Origin: Phoronis ovalis
Lineage: Eukaryota; Phoronida; Phoronidae
Length of the DNA: 12,922 nucleotides
Direction of reading: 5' to 3'
Assembly: GCA_028565635.1 (NCBI GenBank)
Contig: JAOXYB010017630.1
Coordinates: 17,753 to 30,674 of the forward strand
Part shown: piece by piece, positions 1-8,639 of the stretch
Layout of the letters: each line of letters opens with the position of its first letter
How positions within the stretch are numbered: the first letter of the stretch is position 1
Translations under genes and position numbers: made by a program
The notes under the pieces: generated by a model
The model's input: the letters and a program-made list of their open reading frames with translations, nothing else
Databases searched by the model: none
What the model was told of the DNA's origin: nothing

Positions 1-215
1 CCCATGCATATACGTCGTCTGGTAACAGTGTCCAGATACCGAAGGGAAAACACGCGCGCCTTATGTGTGGTTTTTAGTAATTTTTGTTATTTTCTCTTAC
101 GACGTTAACTCAACACTTTTAAAGTAGTTATGCAATAAAGGTATAGACTACTTGTTGTAAACAAAAGTGTATTAGATGGCTAAATTATTACCATCATGGT
201 CGTCATCTATAATCC

Positions 216-248
216 CTGGTAAGACCCTGCTAAGACCTTCCTAAGTGG
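216..248. repeat. Three degenerate 11-bp tandem units
   Basis: CTGGTAAGACC (216-226) is followed by CTGCTAAGACC (227-237, one mismatch) and TTCCTAAGTGG (238-248, diverged). It is a short decayed tandem array with no evident function. Confidence 0.4.
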
Positions 249-1862
249 TTATGCGATCGCCATCAGCACCTCGACATATATGGCAAATAACTTTTAATTG
301 TTACCTGAGACATGAGAATGAGCAGTATTATGTCAAACAAACAATGGACAAATGGGAGGCATGTGGAACATGGCATTAACAATCGAAATCCCTGATAAAA
401 ACTAAAATTAACCAACTACTTCGAAATATATTTTAGCATGGCGTTTTTTTTCATAAATAGGGCTATTTTTGCTGTTTTTCTTTATGATTTGATGAAAGAT
501 TTAATAACAAAGGGCACCCAATCGCGTGCAAATATTACTGGTATGAAACAATGGATTATATGTACCAAAGTGCAAAACGGTTCCTTGTCTTCTTTTTTGT
601 TCCTTGTTCCTTGTTTTTCACGAAACGACTTTTATTCGTGTACAAGTTGAATATTATAATCTTGTCTTTTCTATGTTAAATTCTGTGTTATACAGGTATA
701 CTGATGATATTTTCGAAAACATCTTTTCACCAAACATAACTCGCAAAACATAGATTAAAATCTACTAGCAATACAAGAAACAACAACTCTAAACTCTACT
801 TGTTTTATTTTTTTTTCATTTTTCGTTTAAACGCTCAGGGCAGCTACAGCTCCTCGGAAAAGTTTCTGATGTCAATATTTACAAAGCTGACCCTTATTAC
901 CGCATATACATGTCAACGCTCTTTGGTAATTACAACTCTAATTTGGACGATGATATCCAACATGTAACTTTTCTAAACAATTACTAATTAGTGAAGCAGT
1001 GTTTATCAACAGATTTACTTACCACCAGTGGGATGATTTACGTTACTAGACAGTGTTAGTAAAACTGATAAACATCAATGTTTCGCCAATTTAAGAAGAA
1101 TTTATTGCGAAATCTGTTGAATTTTGGACAAAGAGATATTCCTGGATATGAAATCAACAGAAGTCCTTCTTTGGAACGTTAACATTGCACTGACTAATTA
1201 ATGTCCTTTTCTAGATTTTCACAAAGAAAACATTCAATTTCCACTTCATTCGATTATATTATTACAGAAAAAAATAATGTGTAAAAATATGAAACAAGTT
1301 ATACCAGTTAATGAGTATTCTGCGAACATTTTGCTGAAACATTTAAATAAATCGCGAAATTCAATTAAACCAAAATTGTTATTTTTAGTGTTTTTCATAG
1401 AAAGCTCTCAATTTTTAAATCGTGTTAAGCGATTTCCCGAAAAAAAATACGCAAAAAATAACAATAATCACCTCTTGGCGAACTGCTATTTTAAGTAACA
1501 ACATGGCTATGCCTTCGGTTTGGAACGGTTTACGACTGACTTGACACAACACGTGTGATGATATTTATCTCAGCCTCTCTGTGTTAAGTTGGGCAATTAA
1601 ACATAGCGGAGAAGTTAATCAAACAGAAGGGTCTTGTCGCTGGTAACTTTGAATCAAGATAAAAGCTAATAAAGCCGCGTGATGGCAAATGTCAACGTTA
1701 TAACCCTACTGTATTTCTATGTTCAGGAGAATCGGATCTTTTTTAATTTGCTTTCCACAAACTCTGAGTAATATGCAATCTGATGCATGTAGAATCTAAA
1801 CAGAACGCTGCGCAAACGGTGCTAGATCGGTACTTATATCTGTCCGTCTCTTATATAGAATA

Positions 1863-1878
1863 TTTTAATTAATTAAAA
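1863..1878. repeat. 16-bp AT-only perfect palindrome
   Basis: TTTTAATTAATTAAAA reads identically on both strands and contains TTAATTAA. It resembles a homeodomain core (TAATTA) but is equally expected in AT-rich DNA. Confidence 0.4.
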
Positions 1879-3108
1879 AGGTTAGCTTGGAATATTAGCT
1901 TTATTTTAGCTATCTGGAAGCTATTAGCACTTGATTTGACACAATAATTCATATGCTGCAAATACATATGGTATATTCAAAAGTCATGCAGTAAAATACT
2001 GCGTACACATGGAACATAAAACTCTGCGTATGTTTTTTTTTAAACAAATTTATATATTTATTATTACCATATACTGCAGCAAGAAAACAAAGTTCAAACT
2101 TATGAGCAGTAAAAAGATATTTTCAAAAACATGTATCGAATCAGATCTCTGTAATTACCGCGAATAATTAAGACAAGAAAATATTCCACTGACCATTACT
2201 TGTCTTCGACCATTGAAGAAAGAAGAACTATCGCATTTATTTTACCGGGCGCCGGTTAGAGATTAAAATAACAAGAGATAGGATTTTTGTGGAGAAATGG
2301 AACATTCACTTTCAACAGGTGATGATTTCTGAACTAGGTGAAGAGTTTCTTTCTAGACACGTGGATTAATCAATCATTGTTAATATGCTTCATTTCGTAC
2401 CTCCGTTTTTACTACCTTGAACTTGTTTTTTCCTTTTTTGTAGTCTAGACAATTATCTAGCAAACATCAAAAAGAAGACATTTTCTACTACATTTGTAAT
2501 AATAAAACGCGCTGAAAATATCTACTCTACGTGTACTATTAACAAATTCACATGCTCTTTTAAATCCGTGATTCATTAAGAATATCATAATCTACTCATT
2601 CTGAATCACTGATGTCCAACATTGCAAGGTCGAGATATTTTAACACGCTGATTAAGCCTCTACAGTAAAGAAATCGTCGGGTTTCGGTACATCATTACAC
2701 ACTAGTACTAAAATCGTAGATTTCCGAGTACAGCTAGTACTGTTACAGCTACATTTTTATTGCCATATCATGCAAACTAATATTCATCTAGCATTTTACA
2801 TCACGGTCCTGTTACCACATCAACAATTTTATAATTATCTTCTCATGTACGTTTTTTATTTTATCACAGAACATTTCTGCTTAAGCACACGCAGACATAA
2901 AAACTCGCGCAAAAACAGGTTTCAGGGCTTTAAGCATCTCCACCGTCTCCTATCCAAAGTATTTAGAAATTGTCATTATCTTATGCTTTCGATTTTCTTA
3001 CTGTATTAATTGGGAATTACGCAGAGTATAGGCTAAGTATAAAACTATTACATAGATAGCAAGCAATAAAAGGCCAGAAAGTCGGTGAAGTATTTTTATC
3101 GACATAAC

Positions 3109-3209
3109 AGAATCCTACAAGTTTCCGGAGAAGAAACTTGTTGCTTCTTGCAAACGTTTTTGTAACCCTTACTTGACTTCTGATATTTAGTTTATGTTGT
3201 AGGATTCTA
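3109..3209. repeat. Inverted repeat with 12-bp perfect arms
   Basis: AGAATCCTACAA (3109-3120) is matched exactly by TTGTAGGATTCT (3198-3209), separated by 77 bases. Within the loop, GTTTC/GAAAC and AGAAG/CTTCT can pair near 3121-3148. It could be a small foldback remnant or a structured RNA in the presumed intron. No longer homology between the arms is seen. Confidence 0.5.
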
Positions 3210-4351
3210 AGAACCTTTTAGCATTTTTTGGATGAACATTTCGTTGTTTTTGAGGTAAGCAATTATTAGTGCAGCGAGAAACTCGATACGCCTTGCCACA
3301 CGTCATTTTGTTTTGTTTTGTTAACTGCTAATTAGAAAGCGTTTACGTGCCTCGGCTCGAGTGTAAAAGACATATTGATGCGCTTTTTTCCTGTGGAATT
3401 TCTGCTTTTAAAACCACGCTATAATGATCACACTTGGAGTTACACTATTGCAACAAGTAACATAAGTTAACCAGCAGATAATCTCAGACGCATCAGTTTA
3501 ATTTTCATGAACGCGTTGTCCCTTTGATAATAACAAAAGAAAACGCATTTTATTTATTTCATCATTACTAAAGAAACAACTTACTTCGCATTTATAACCA
3601 TTACTGTTTTTTCTAGATTTTTTAAAGTTTTCGTGGCACAAAAAAAACTAAGTTCTTGTGGCATTTTCCTATTTATCTCAAGTACTAAATATCTTGTCAA
3701 GTTTGAAAGATGTCAGTGGCTTACTCTTTGTCCACTAATAGGTTTCGAGAAAACAAACGATTATGTTTCCCAAAATAAGGTTTACTTTTTTGGTTTGAAC
3801 TTATTTTATTTAAAGTTGTGAAAATAAATTATGCCACGAGCCAGTCATGGAAATTATTTTGTCAAGAATCAAATATACGTTTTCAAATACCTCATCAAAG
3901 AAAGAAAAATATTAGAATAATTCAGAAAAATAAATAATAAAATGTAAAGGAAACTAAGCACTATGAAATAAAAGGCAAATGTAAACAAAATTTGAAAATG
4001 AAAAAAAAAATGTAATAAATTTACGTTTGAAAAATATGTTGTTTCACAAGGAATTTATACTATCTGTCTTTTTAATATGTGTTAGATTTATTTTTAAATA
4101 TCCGGTAGTCGCTTCTAAAATTGGAGGTCCTTCTAGACACATAGTACTTGCACTGTTACGTGGTTCCATAACGGTGTAATAAAAATGCTGATTGACGTGT
4201 AAGAAAAAGAGAAGGCTATACTTTCCCAATAAAACCATATGTCGAAAATTACTTGCAGTGTTTTAGGTATATAATATTATTGTTATCTTAGAACCGCCTG
4301 TACAAAGTAACCTTTACAAATTATTTGCTAAGAAAATAAAATGTTGTTGAT

Positions 4352-4548
4352 CAGACCACACTCTAGTAAAGTGGTTTGCATTTCAAGGTAGTTTATCTAA
4401 TGTGGATTGAATTAAGGTAAATTTGAACAGATAGTGGAATCCCAATTTACCCAGATTTTGTATTTATCTGCGAAAGTGGTCGGAATCTAAGGTGGTTTAT
4501 TTAATGTGGTCATCATTTGTCGTAATAGACAGTAATAACAGACCCCAC
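4352..4548. repeat. Imperfect direct duplication, roughly 104-bp period
   Basis: AAGGTAGTTTATCTAATGTGG (4385-4405) recurs as AAGGTGGTTTATTTAATGTGG (4489-4509), with 19 of 21 bases identical. The bases before both copies also align (GTAAAGTGG at 4366, GCGAAAGTGG at 4470). The block is bracketed by CAGACCACACT (about 4352) and CAGACCCCACT (about 4538). It looks like an old two-copy tandem duplication or a repeat fragment. Confidence 0.5.
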
Positions 4549-5445
4549 TTCCTAATTTATCTCGATTTTATGTATTAAGCATTTTTCAGCTCTAGTTAAA
4601 AAAATGCTACATGGTGTCTGTTGCTACTATATATTTTCATAGCTGACAATATCACTTTAAAATGTTTAATTTACCACCCTTAAACAATGTGTGTTGTTCG
4701 TTCCTATTGTTTGTGTTTTTTGTAGAAAATCATATATAGTAATGACCGTTAACAACTAACTCGACAATTAAAGTATAATAACCAAACAACACTTATTCTG
4801 AAAAAGACCATAGAATGAAGAAAGATTAACATGGCTGCAGCTTTTATAGTTTTATACGATTTTCCTTTTTTAAATAAAGAAATAAATATTTTTATGACTA
4901 AATAAAAGCACTGTACAGCAAATTGTGATTATATATTTCGTAACAGTATATAATAACATATAGAAATAGAAGGTCAAATTTATTTCAAGCGTTCATAAGC
5001 CGCTGTGCAATATCGCGAAATTATCTAACCAAATGTGGTATGTGGTATGGATTGAAATTTAAAACGATAGGCCATCTAACAGTGTGCTAATCTGGTCAAA
5101 TTGGATTAAAATTAAAAAGTGTTTTAGGATATGACTTGCGGCCACATTATTTTGATATGGATCTTAATTTTTAATTTTTGATAGTATTTTATACGAACGG
5201 TACAGATTTAAAACAATAAAATACAACGAAGTATAATTCCAAAAAAATCCAGGATAGAGTACAAAGAATAAGGAAATGTAACGGCATAAAAGCCAGACTT
5301 TTTCCAAAGTCAATTAATGTACTATTAATTTTTAAGTGAAGTAACACCCGATTTTATCAACGCTGTGCATTTAAAAATCCTAGGATATTTAGAAAAATGT
5401 GTGTTGCAAGAAAAACTCTGCCAAAATACAAAATTGCTAAAGAAA

Positions 5446-5450
5446 CTTAC
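5446..5450 (-). promoter_or_regulatory. 5' splice site ending the SNAG exon
   Basis: On the minus strand the sequence reads AAATG|GTAAGTTTCT. GTAAGT is the optimal pairing to U1 snRNA. It cuts the reading frame after one base of codon 28 and so defines a phase 1 intron. Confidence 0.65.
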
Positions 5451-5532
5451 CATTTCCTGAATGATTATCGTCTTCAGCATTATTGCTATCTGGTCTGTAC
5501 CTCTTGTTGGTAATGAGAAAGGCGCGTGGCAT
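5451..5532 (-). CDS. First coding exon of a SNAG-domain zinc-finger transcription factor (OVO-like favoured); partial gene
   Basis: Read on the minus strand from the ATG at 5532-5530, this exon encodes 27 residues beginning MPRAFLITNKRY, followed by a polar Asp/Asn-rich stretch ending HSGN. M-P-R-(A/S)-F-L-(V/I) at the extreme N terminus is the SNAG motif, which in Snail, GFI and OVO-like proteins recruits LSD1/CoREST-type co-repressors to nuclear zinc-finger factors. Ala at position 4 resembles vertebrate OVOL1 (MPRAFLVKK) more than Snail or Scratch (MPRSFLVKK). The start is fixed by an in-frame TAA at 5631-5629 with no ATG between. The exon ends in AAATG|GTAAGTTT, with the donor at 5450-5446, leaving a phase 1 intron. 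No zinc-finger exon (Cys-X2-Cys, HTGE-type linker) is visible further left, so the DNA-binding half must lie outside the window. The exact family member cannot be settled from 27 residues. Confidence 0.72.
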
Positions 5533-5650
5533 CTTTGCTATCAAATTTTGTAGCTCAACAGGCAGTTGCTGACAACACGTACGATCATCTAGAGTGAAAT
5601 GTGGTAAATGCCTCCAACAGGCTGCTGTTTAATAGTGAATTAGTAACCTC
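5533..5650 (-). other. Probable 5' untranslated part of the SNAG exon
   Basis: This sequence lies directly upstream of the SNAG start codon on the minus strand and is richer in G and C than its surroundings. It contains the in-frame TAA (5631-5629) that rules out a longer N terminus. Two candidate 3' splice sites could mark its upstream edge. One is an AG at 5652-5651, with a CTCAT branch-like motif and a CTTTCTTTCTT tract (about 5664-5680) behind it. The other is a CAGCAG at 5627-5622 preceded by TACTAAT but with little pyrimidine tract. I prefer the first. If neither is used, the exon simply continues to a nearby transcription start. Confidence 0.4.
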
Positions 5651-6420
5651 CTCGTGCAAGTGTTGATATAAGAAAGAAAGATGAGTATGGTAATGGATAA
5701 TAAAAGATGGTGTTATGTATACCCTACCCGCGCAAGAGTCGATCAGCTGGGATTGCTGTAAGAGTGAAATACGTGCAGACTTCTTCATCGATAACCTTCT
5801 CGCACAATGTTGACGGTTCGGGTTGCATGTTAGCGTGGCATGGGTGTAAACAAAATACACTTGCGACAGCAAATCCGAAATCAATCTTTTTTTAGCACTT
5901 TTGTCATTACTCGACAATTTTACTTGTCTAGCGTGTTGTACAAAAAGTCAAGAAAGTTTGAGTAATGTTGAGTAATAGTTCGTACGAGCTAAAGTTAGTC
6001 ATTCATTACTCAATACCTAGATTTATCTTCTATATAATTCATCTGATTCATGACTGATAACCACTGTGTGTAACTGGTGGGTAATGGGCAGTATATGCTT
6101 GTCAGTATATCTGATTCAAAAGTCGGAGAAGACAGTGTTATAAAGTCAGATTTTGGAATGACACTTTTGCTACAGAAAAAAACAAATTTGATATTTAAAA
6201 TTTCTATTCAACTTGTTGCTAAAGTTTGTTGCAGCAAAGTGCACGAGGCTAAAGGCTATTATAGATAAATGTTTTCATTTTTTTTTACTTTCGTTGTATT
6301 TTTGGTTTGTAGATGCATAAAAATTTAATGAGAAGAAGCAACAAGTGTTTTCAAAAGTAGAAATTTTCTTTCAGAATTTTATGTTGTTACCAGCTGTTAG
6401 GTATTTGTTATGTTAAAGGC
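5651..6420 (-). other. Candidate 5' intron between a non-coding first exon and the SNAG exon
   Basis: This region lies between the candidate acceptor at about 5651 and the donor at 6426-6421. Its left part (to about 5890) is richer in G and C and happens to be open for 110 codons on the minus strand (5917-5585), in a different frame from the SNAG protein. That peptide matches nothing I know and ends before the SNAG start, so I do not call it a gene. Its right part holds the TTGAGTAAT repeats described separately. Confidence 0.3.
5905..6013. repeat. Cluster of four TTGAGTAATG-type decamers in direct and inverted order
   Basis: TTGAGTAATG (5958-5967) is followed immediately by TTGAGTAATA (5968-5977). 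The inverted copy CATTACTCAA lies at 6004-6013, and a one-mismatch inverted copy, CATTACTCGA, at 5905-5914. The outer copies can pair with the central pair. TGAGTAA is one base from the AP-1 site TGAGTCA, so this could be a protein-binding cluster upstream of the SNAG exon or a relic of a small inverted repeat. Confidence 0.5.
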
Positions 6421-6426
6421 ACTTAC

Positions 6427-6585
6427 CACTGTCAGTTAGGAGGGTAAATCCTTAAATGAGCATCGAACCAAAATAACTAGGGGGCGTGGTCTCCAATGAT
6501 CAAGGAGCTACTCACAGAAGGTATAGATAGTACAAAGGAGCTTGAAAAATATTTCAATATTTTAACAGACATATTGTACTTATGT
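6427..6585 (-). other. Candidate non-coding first exon of the SNAG gene
   Basis: On the minus strand a consensus donor, ACAGTG|GTAAGTGCC, sits at 6426-6421. About 185 bases upstream of it is TATAAAG (6617-6611), which would place a transcription start near 6585-6580. The exon body includes the GC box at 6480-6489 and only a trivial upstream reading frame (ATG CTC ATT TAA), so it would be untranslated. The same orientation and the two matching GTAAGT donors support splicing to the SNAG exon. The upstream boundary is approximate and no transcript evidence is available here. Confidence 0.33.
6480..6489. promoter_or_regulatory. GC box / KLF-Sp type site
   Basis: GGGGGCGTGG (minus strand CCACGCCCCC) matches the Sp/KLF CACCC-GC box consensus. 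Such a run stands out in this AT-rich context. It sits in the candidate first exon, close to the putative core promoter. Confidence 0.4.
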
Positions 6586-6610
6586 TTTTGTTCTCTCCTA
6601 TCATTTTATT

Positions 6611-6617
6611 CTTTATA
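6611..6617 (-). promoter_or_regulatory. Possible TATA box for the minus-strand SNAG gene
   Basis: Minus strand TATAAAG, in the context TGTTATAAAGAATAAA. It is correctly oriented upstream of the candidate first exon and its donor. TATA-like strings are common in AT-rich DNA, so position is the main argument. Confidence 0.25.
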
Positions 6618-7002
6618 ACACATGCATTAGTCAGAAGTTACGTTATTTTCAGTAACCATTTAACAATTTAACTAGATCATTAACTTCAAATCTTGAAGAA
6701 GTCAAGAATGCATTATCATGCCGTTTTTTGTTACCGTTCATGCAAATTTGGAAAACTTAGATAATACTGCACAGCGACACAAGGCTGGATTCCAGATAGT
6801 ACTCGAGTAACTAACTATTAGATACATATTTATACATGTTGAATTTCCTCGGTTGGGAATCTTGACATCCGGAAAAACTAGCACCAGTGGCTAGACCCGT
6901 TCGGGACAACTAATTCACATTTTACACTTTGAGTCGAATTTTGGGCTGTTTAATAAAAAAAATAGACTAATAAAAGTTTACATTTTTTGGAAAGGTATTA
7001 AT
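6618..7002. other. 5' flanking DNA, no gene seen
   Basis: No frame is open for a meaningful length. Near the right edge, AGTTTACATTTTT (about 6976-6988) is complementary to AAAATGTAAACT-like sequence at 7090-7102 in the neighbouring foldback element. This suggests that the element, or an older relative of it, extends here. Confidence 0.4.
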
Positions 7003-7470
7003 TTAAGTATTACGAAAATTCACTTTACTTCAATCACATGATTATGCAATCAGTAAGGAGGTCATTTTGGGGACAAATTCGCATTTTTCAAAATGTAAAC
7101 TTCAAAAAATACTCGTAGATACAAGTTGAAACTTGGCCAAAATTAACTTCACCTGCCTCAAAATTTAAAAACTTTGTATCCGATTCAAAAATTATTATTT
7201 TCCAAAATTCAACTGCCAGAGATTTTTCATTTTTTTCTGGCACCTAAATCTTTAGTAGCACATCATTTAGGAACTAAGAAAAATTTCAAAAATCTCCGAC
7301 CCTGTATTAGAGTTCCTAGTTGAATTGGAAGTTGTTTGGCCAAATTTTAGCTCAGTATCTGTTGTAATTATATTTTTTTGAAGTTCACGTTTTGAAAAAC
7401 AAGGTTTTACCCAAAATGGTCCCTTACTGAGTACATAATTATGTGGTAGATAAGTTCAAAAATTAAGTAT
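7003..7470. mobile_element. Foldback / MITE-like element with 8-bp flanking direct repeats
   Basis: A long imperfect inverted repeat centres on a 15-base loop at 7250-7264. Matched segments include 7216-7249 with 7265-7299, 7131-7150 with 7328-7350, 7083-7110 with 7370-7400, and 7051-7072 with 7409-7431. The left arm carries an extra segment of a few tens of bases near 7151-7215. TTAAGTAT occurs at 7003-7010 and again at 7463-7470, exactly at the outer limits of the pairing, as expected of an 8-bp target-site duplication (typical of hAT-type transposition). No transposase is encoded, so it would be non-autonomous. The terminal bases are not a recognisable hAT terminus, so the superfamily is tentative. 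Confidence 0.6.
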
Positions 7471-8076
7471 GGTCATAGGGAGAATGCCGTGGCAAGCGGA
7501 CAGGGACAAAATGCTGAGAGGGCAGTACAAATAGAATGGGTATACAACAAAATCGGTATATTGAATGACATTCCAGCGCACACACGTCAGCCAGCTGGTC
7601 TGTATTTATCATTAACTGACAACCTTCAATCCCCCATCATGTTTCTCCATAGTCTAACAAAGAAATATTATGCCAACAAAAACACATGGCACGCGACTAA
7701 AAATTAGTTGAAAAGCAACTGAGTCACTCTTATCTTGTATCGTTTTCTTAAGCTAATATATTGTTTGGAATGCGTTACAACACATTTATATAGGTTTGCA
7801 TTTCTGCAAAGCGAATGCAAACTCAGTTCTATTCTTTTTAAAGTGATAGCTTGCATGCATTTTTTTTCAAAGGTTCGTTGCACTAAAATTTGATCCTAAC
7901 AATTTGCATTATGTCGGAGAAGAAAATAGCCTCTTGATAAGTATTTTTATCCTTTTGAACTAATCGACCGTTGCACAAGCCATTTTTACAATTGTATTCT
8001 AAAGGTGAACGAAACTTATATTTTATATATCTAATTAAAATTTTGAATTATTCATTCATCAACGGTTTGGATTTTT
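7471..8076. other. 5' flanking DNA, no gene seen
   Basis: A 72-codon open frame (7489-7707, plus strand, GTG start) has no recognisable motif and no splice context, and I do not regard it as a gene. No repeat or RNA gene is recognised. Confidence 0.4.
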
Positions 8077-8167
8077 TTAAGTGCACTTCCTCTTTCTAAA
8101 ACAAACGTACACACTTGAGTGGTTTATACCGACCACAGAGGTTCTTACATTTAAGTGCAGCACTTGA
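8077..8167. promoter_or_regulatory. Homotypic cluster of four NK2-type homeodomain sites (candidate enhancer)
   Basis: TTAAGTG (8077-8083), CACTTGA (8112-8118), TTAAGTG (8151-8157) and CACTTGA (8161-8167) are four exact matches to TYAAGTG or its complement. TYAAGTG is the established consensus of NK2-class homeodomains (Tinman, Nkx2). The CACTTGAGTG decamer itself is repeated at 8112-8121 and 8161-8170, and AGCACTTGAGTGCT at 8159-8172 is a near-perfect palindrome. The cluster lies about 2.6 kb upstream of the SNAG start codon. Binding is an inference. Confidence 0.4.
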
Positions 8168-8639
8168 GTGCTATTGCATACATCGCACGGTATTGCAGTG
8201 TTGGCGTACAATATAAGTTGCAAAATGTGCAGCAGGTATGTTACCTTTTGTACTAAGTAAAGTCGCCGTCGAGCTATTTGTGACGTGCAACTTGTGAGTC
8301 ATAAAATAGCTATGCCGATAGTTTTCTGAAATAATACAACCTTGCTTGGAGTTAAACATTTAAAAAATTTGTAACATGTGCCGATGAGAAATTTAATTAC
8401 TGCTATATGAATTTTTTTTTCTGGAATACTGTGCATCAATGCATAGAGTAACTCTTGTCGACCAGAATGCAAAAAAGCGACTTCAAAATATAAAATGCCT
8501 AAGTCCAACACCCCGCTTTCACTTTGGAAACTTGGGTAGTTAATCAACAGACCGAAGTAAATTAAGATTATTGTGTATGAGCAGTAAGACCATTGGGTTT
8601 GTACGTTTTTCTTTTTTTATCTTTCATTCTGTCTCATGT
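8168..8639. other. 5' flanking DNA, no gene seen
   Basis: Two minus-strand open frames (8359-8171 and 8547-8299) overlap each other in different frames and show no domain. Nothing else is recognised. Confidence 0.4.

Larger units (their letters stand above)
1..5445 (-). other. Presumed large first coding intron of the SNAG gene; no exon recognised
   Basis: This stretch lies downstream of the SNAG exon on the same strand. It is AT-rich with frequent stops in all frames, and the few open frames of 60-80 codons have low-complexity composition and no family resemblance. I looked for zinc-finger signatures on the minus strand (paired Cys, HTGEKPY-like linkers) and found none. It contains an inverted repeat at 3109-3209, an imperfect direct duplication at 4352-4548, a doubled 7-mer (TGTGGTA) at 5034-5047, and a hairpin GCAGTA-AAA-TACTGC at 1988-2002. 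Reading it as intron is an inference from the donor at 5450. Confidence 0.5.

Noticed and set aside
1017-1075. Possible in-phase cassette exon on the minus strand ending at a GTAAGT donor (1022-1017)
   Set aside because: The donor is good, but the acceptor is weak, the peptide is short and unrecognisable, and there is no zinc-finger content.
1988-2002. Hairpin GCAGTA-AAA-TACTGC resembling a bacterial terminator
   Set aside because: No U-tract follows and the context is eukaryotic.
438-3821. Plus-strand open frames of 62-79 codons (438-650, 1277-1498, 2770-3009, 3633-3821)
   Set aside because: Low-complexity composition rich in Phe, Leu, Lys and Asn, no domain, no splice context. Expected by chance in AT-rich DNA.
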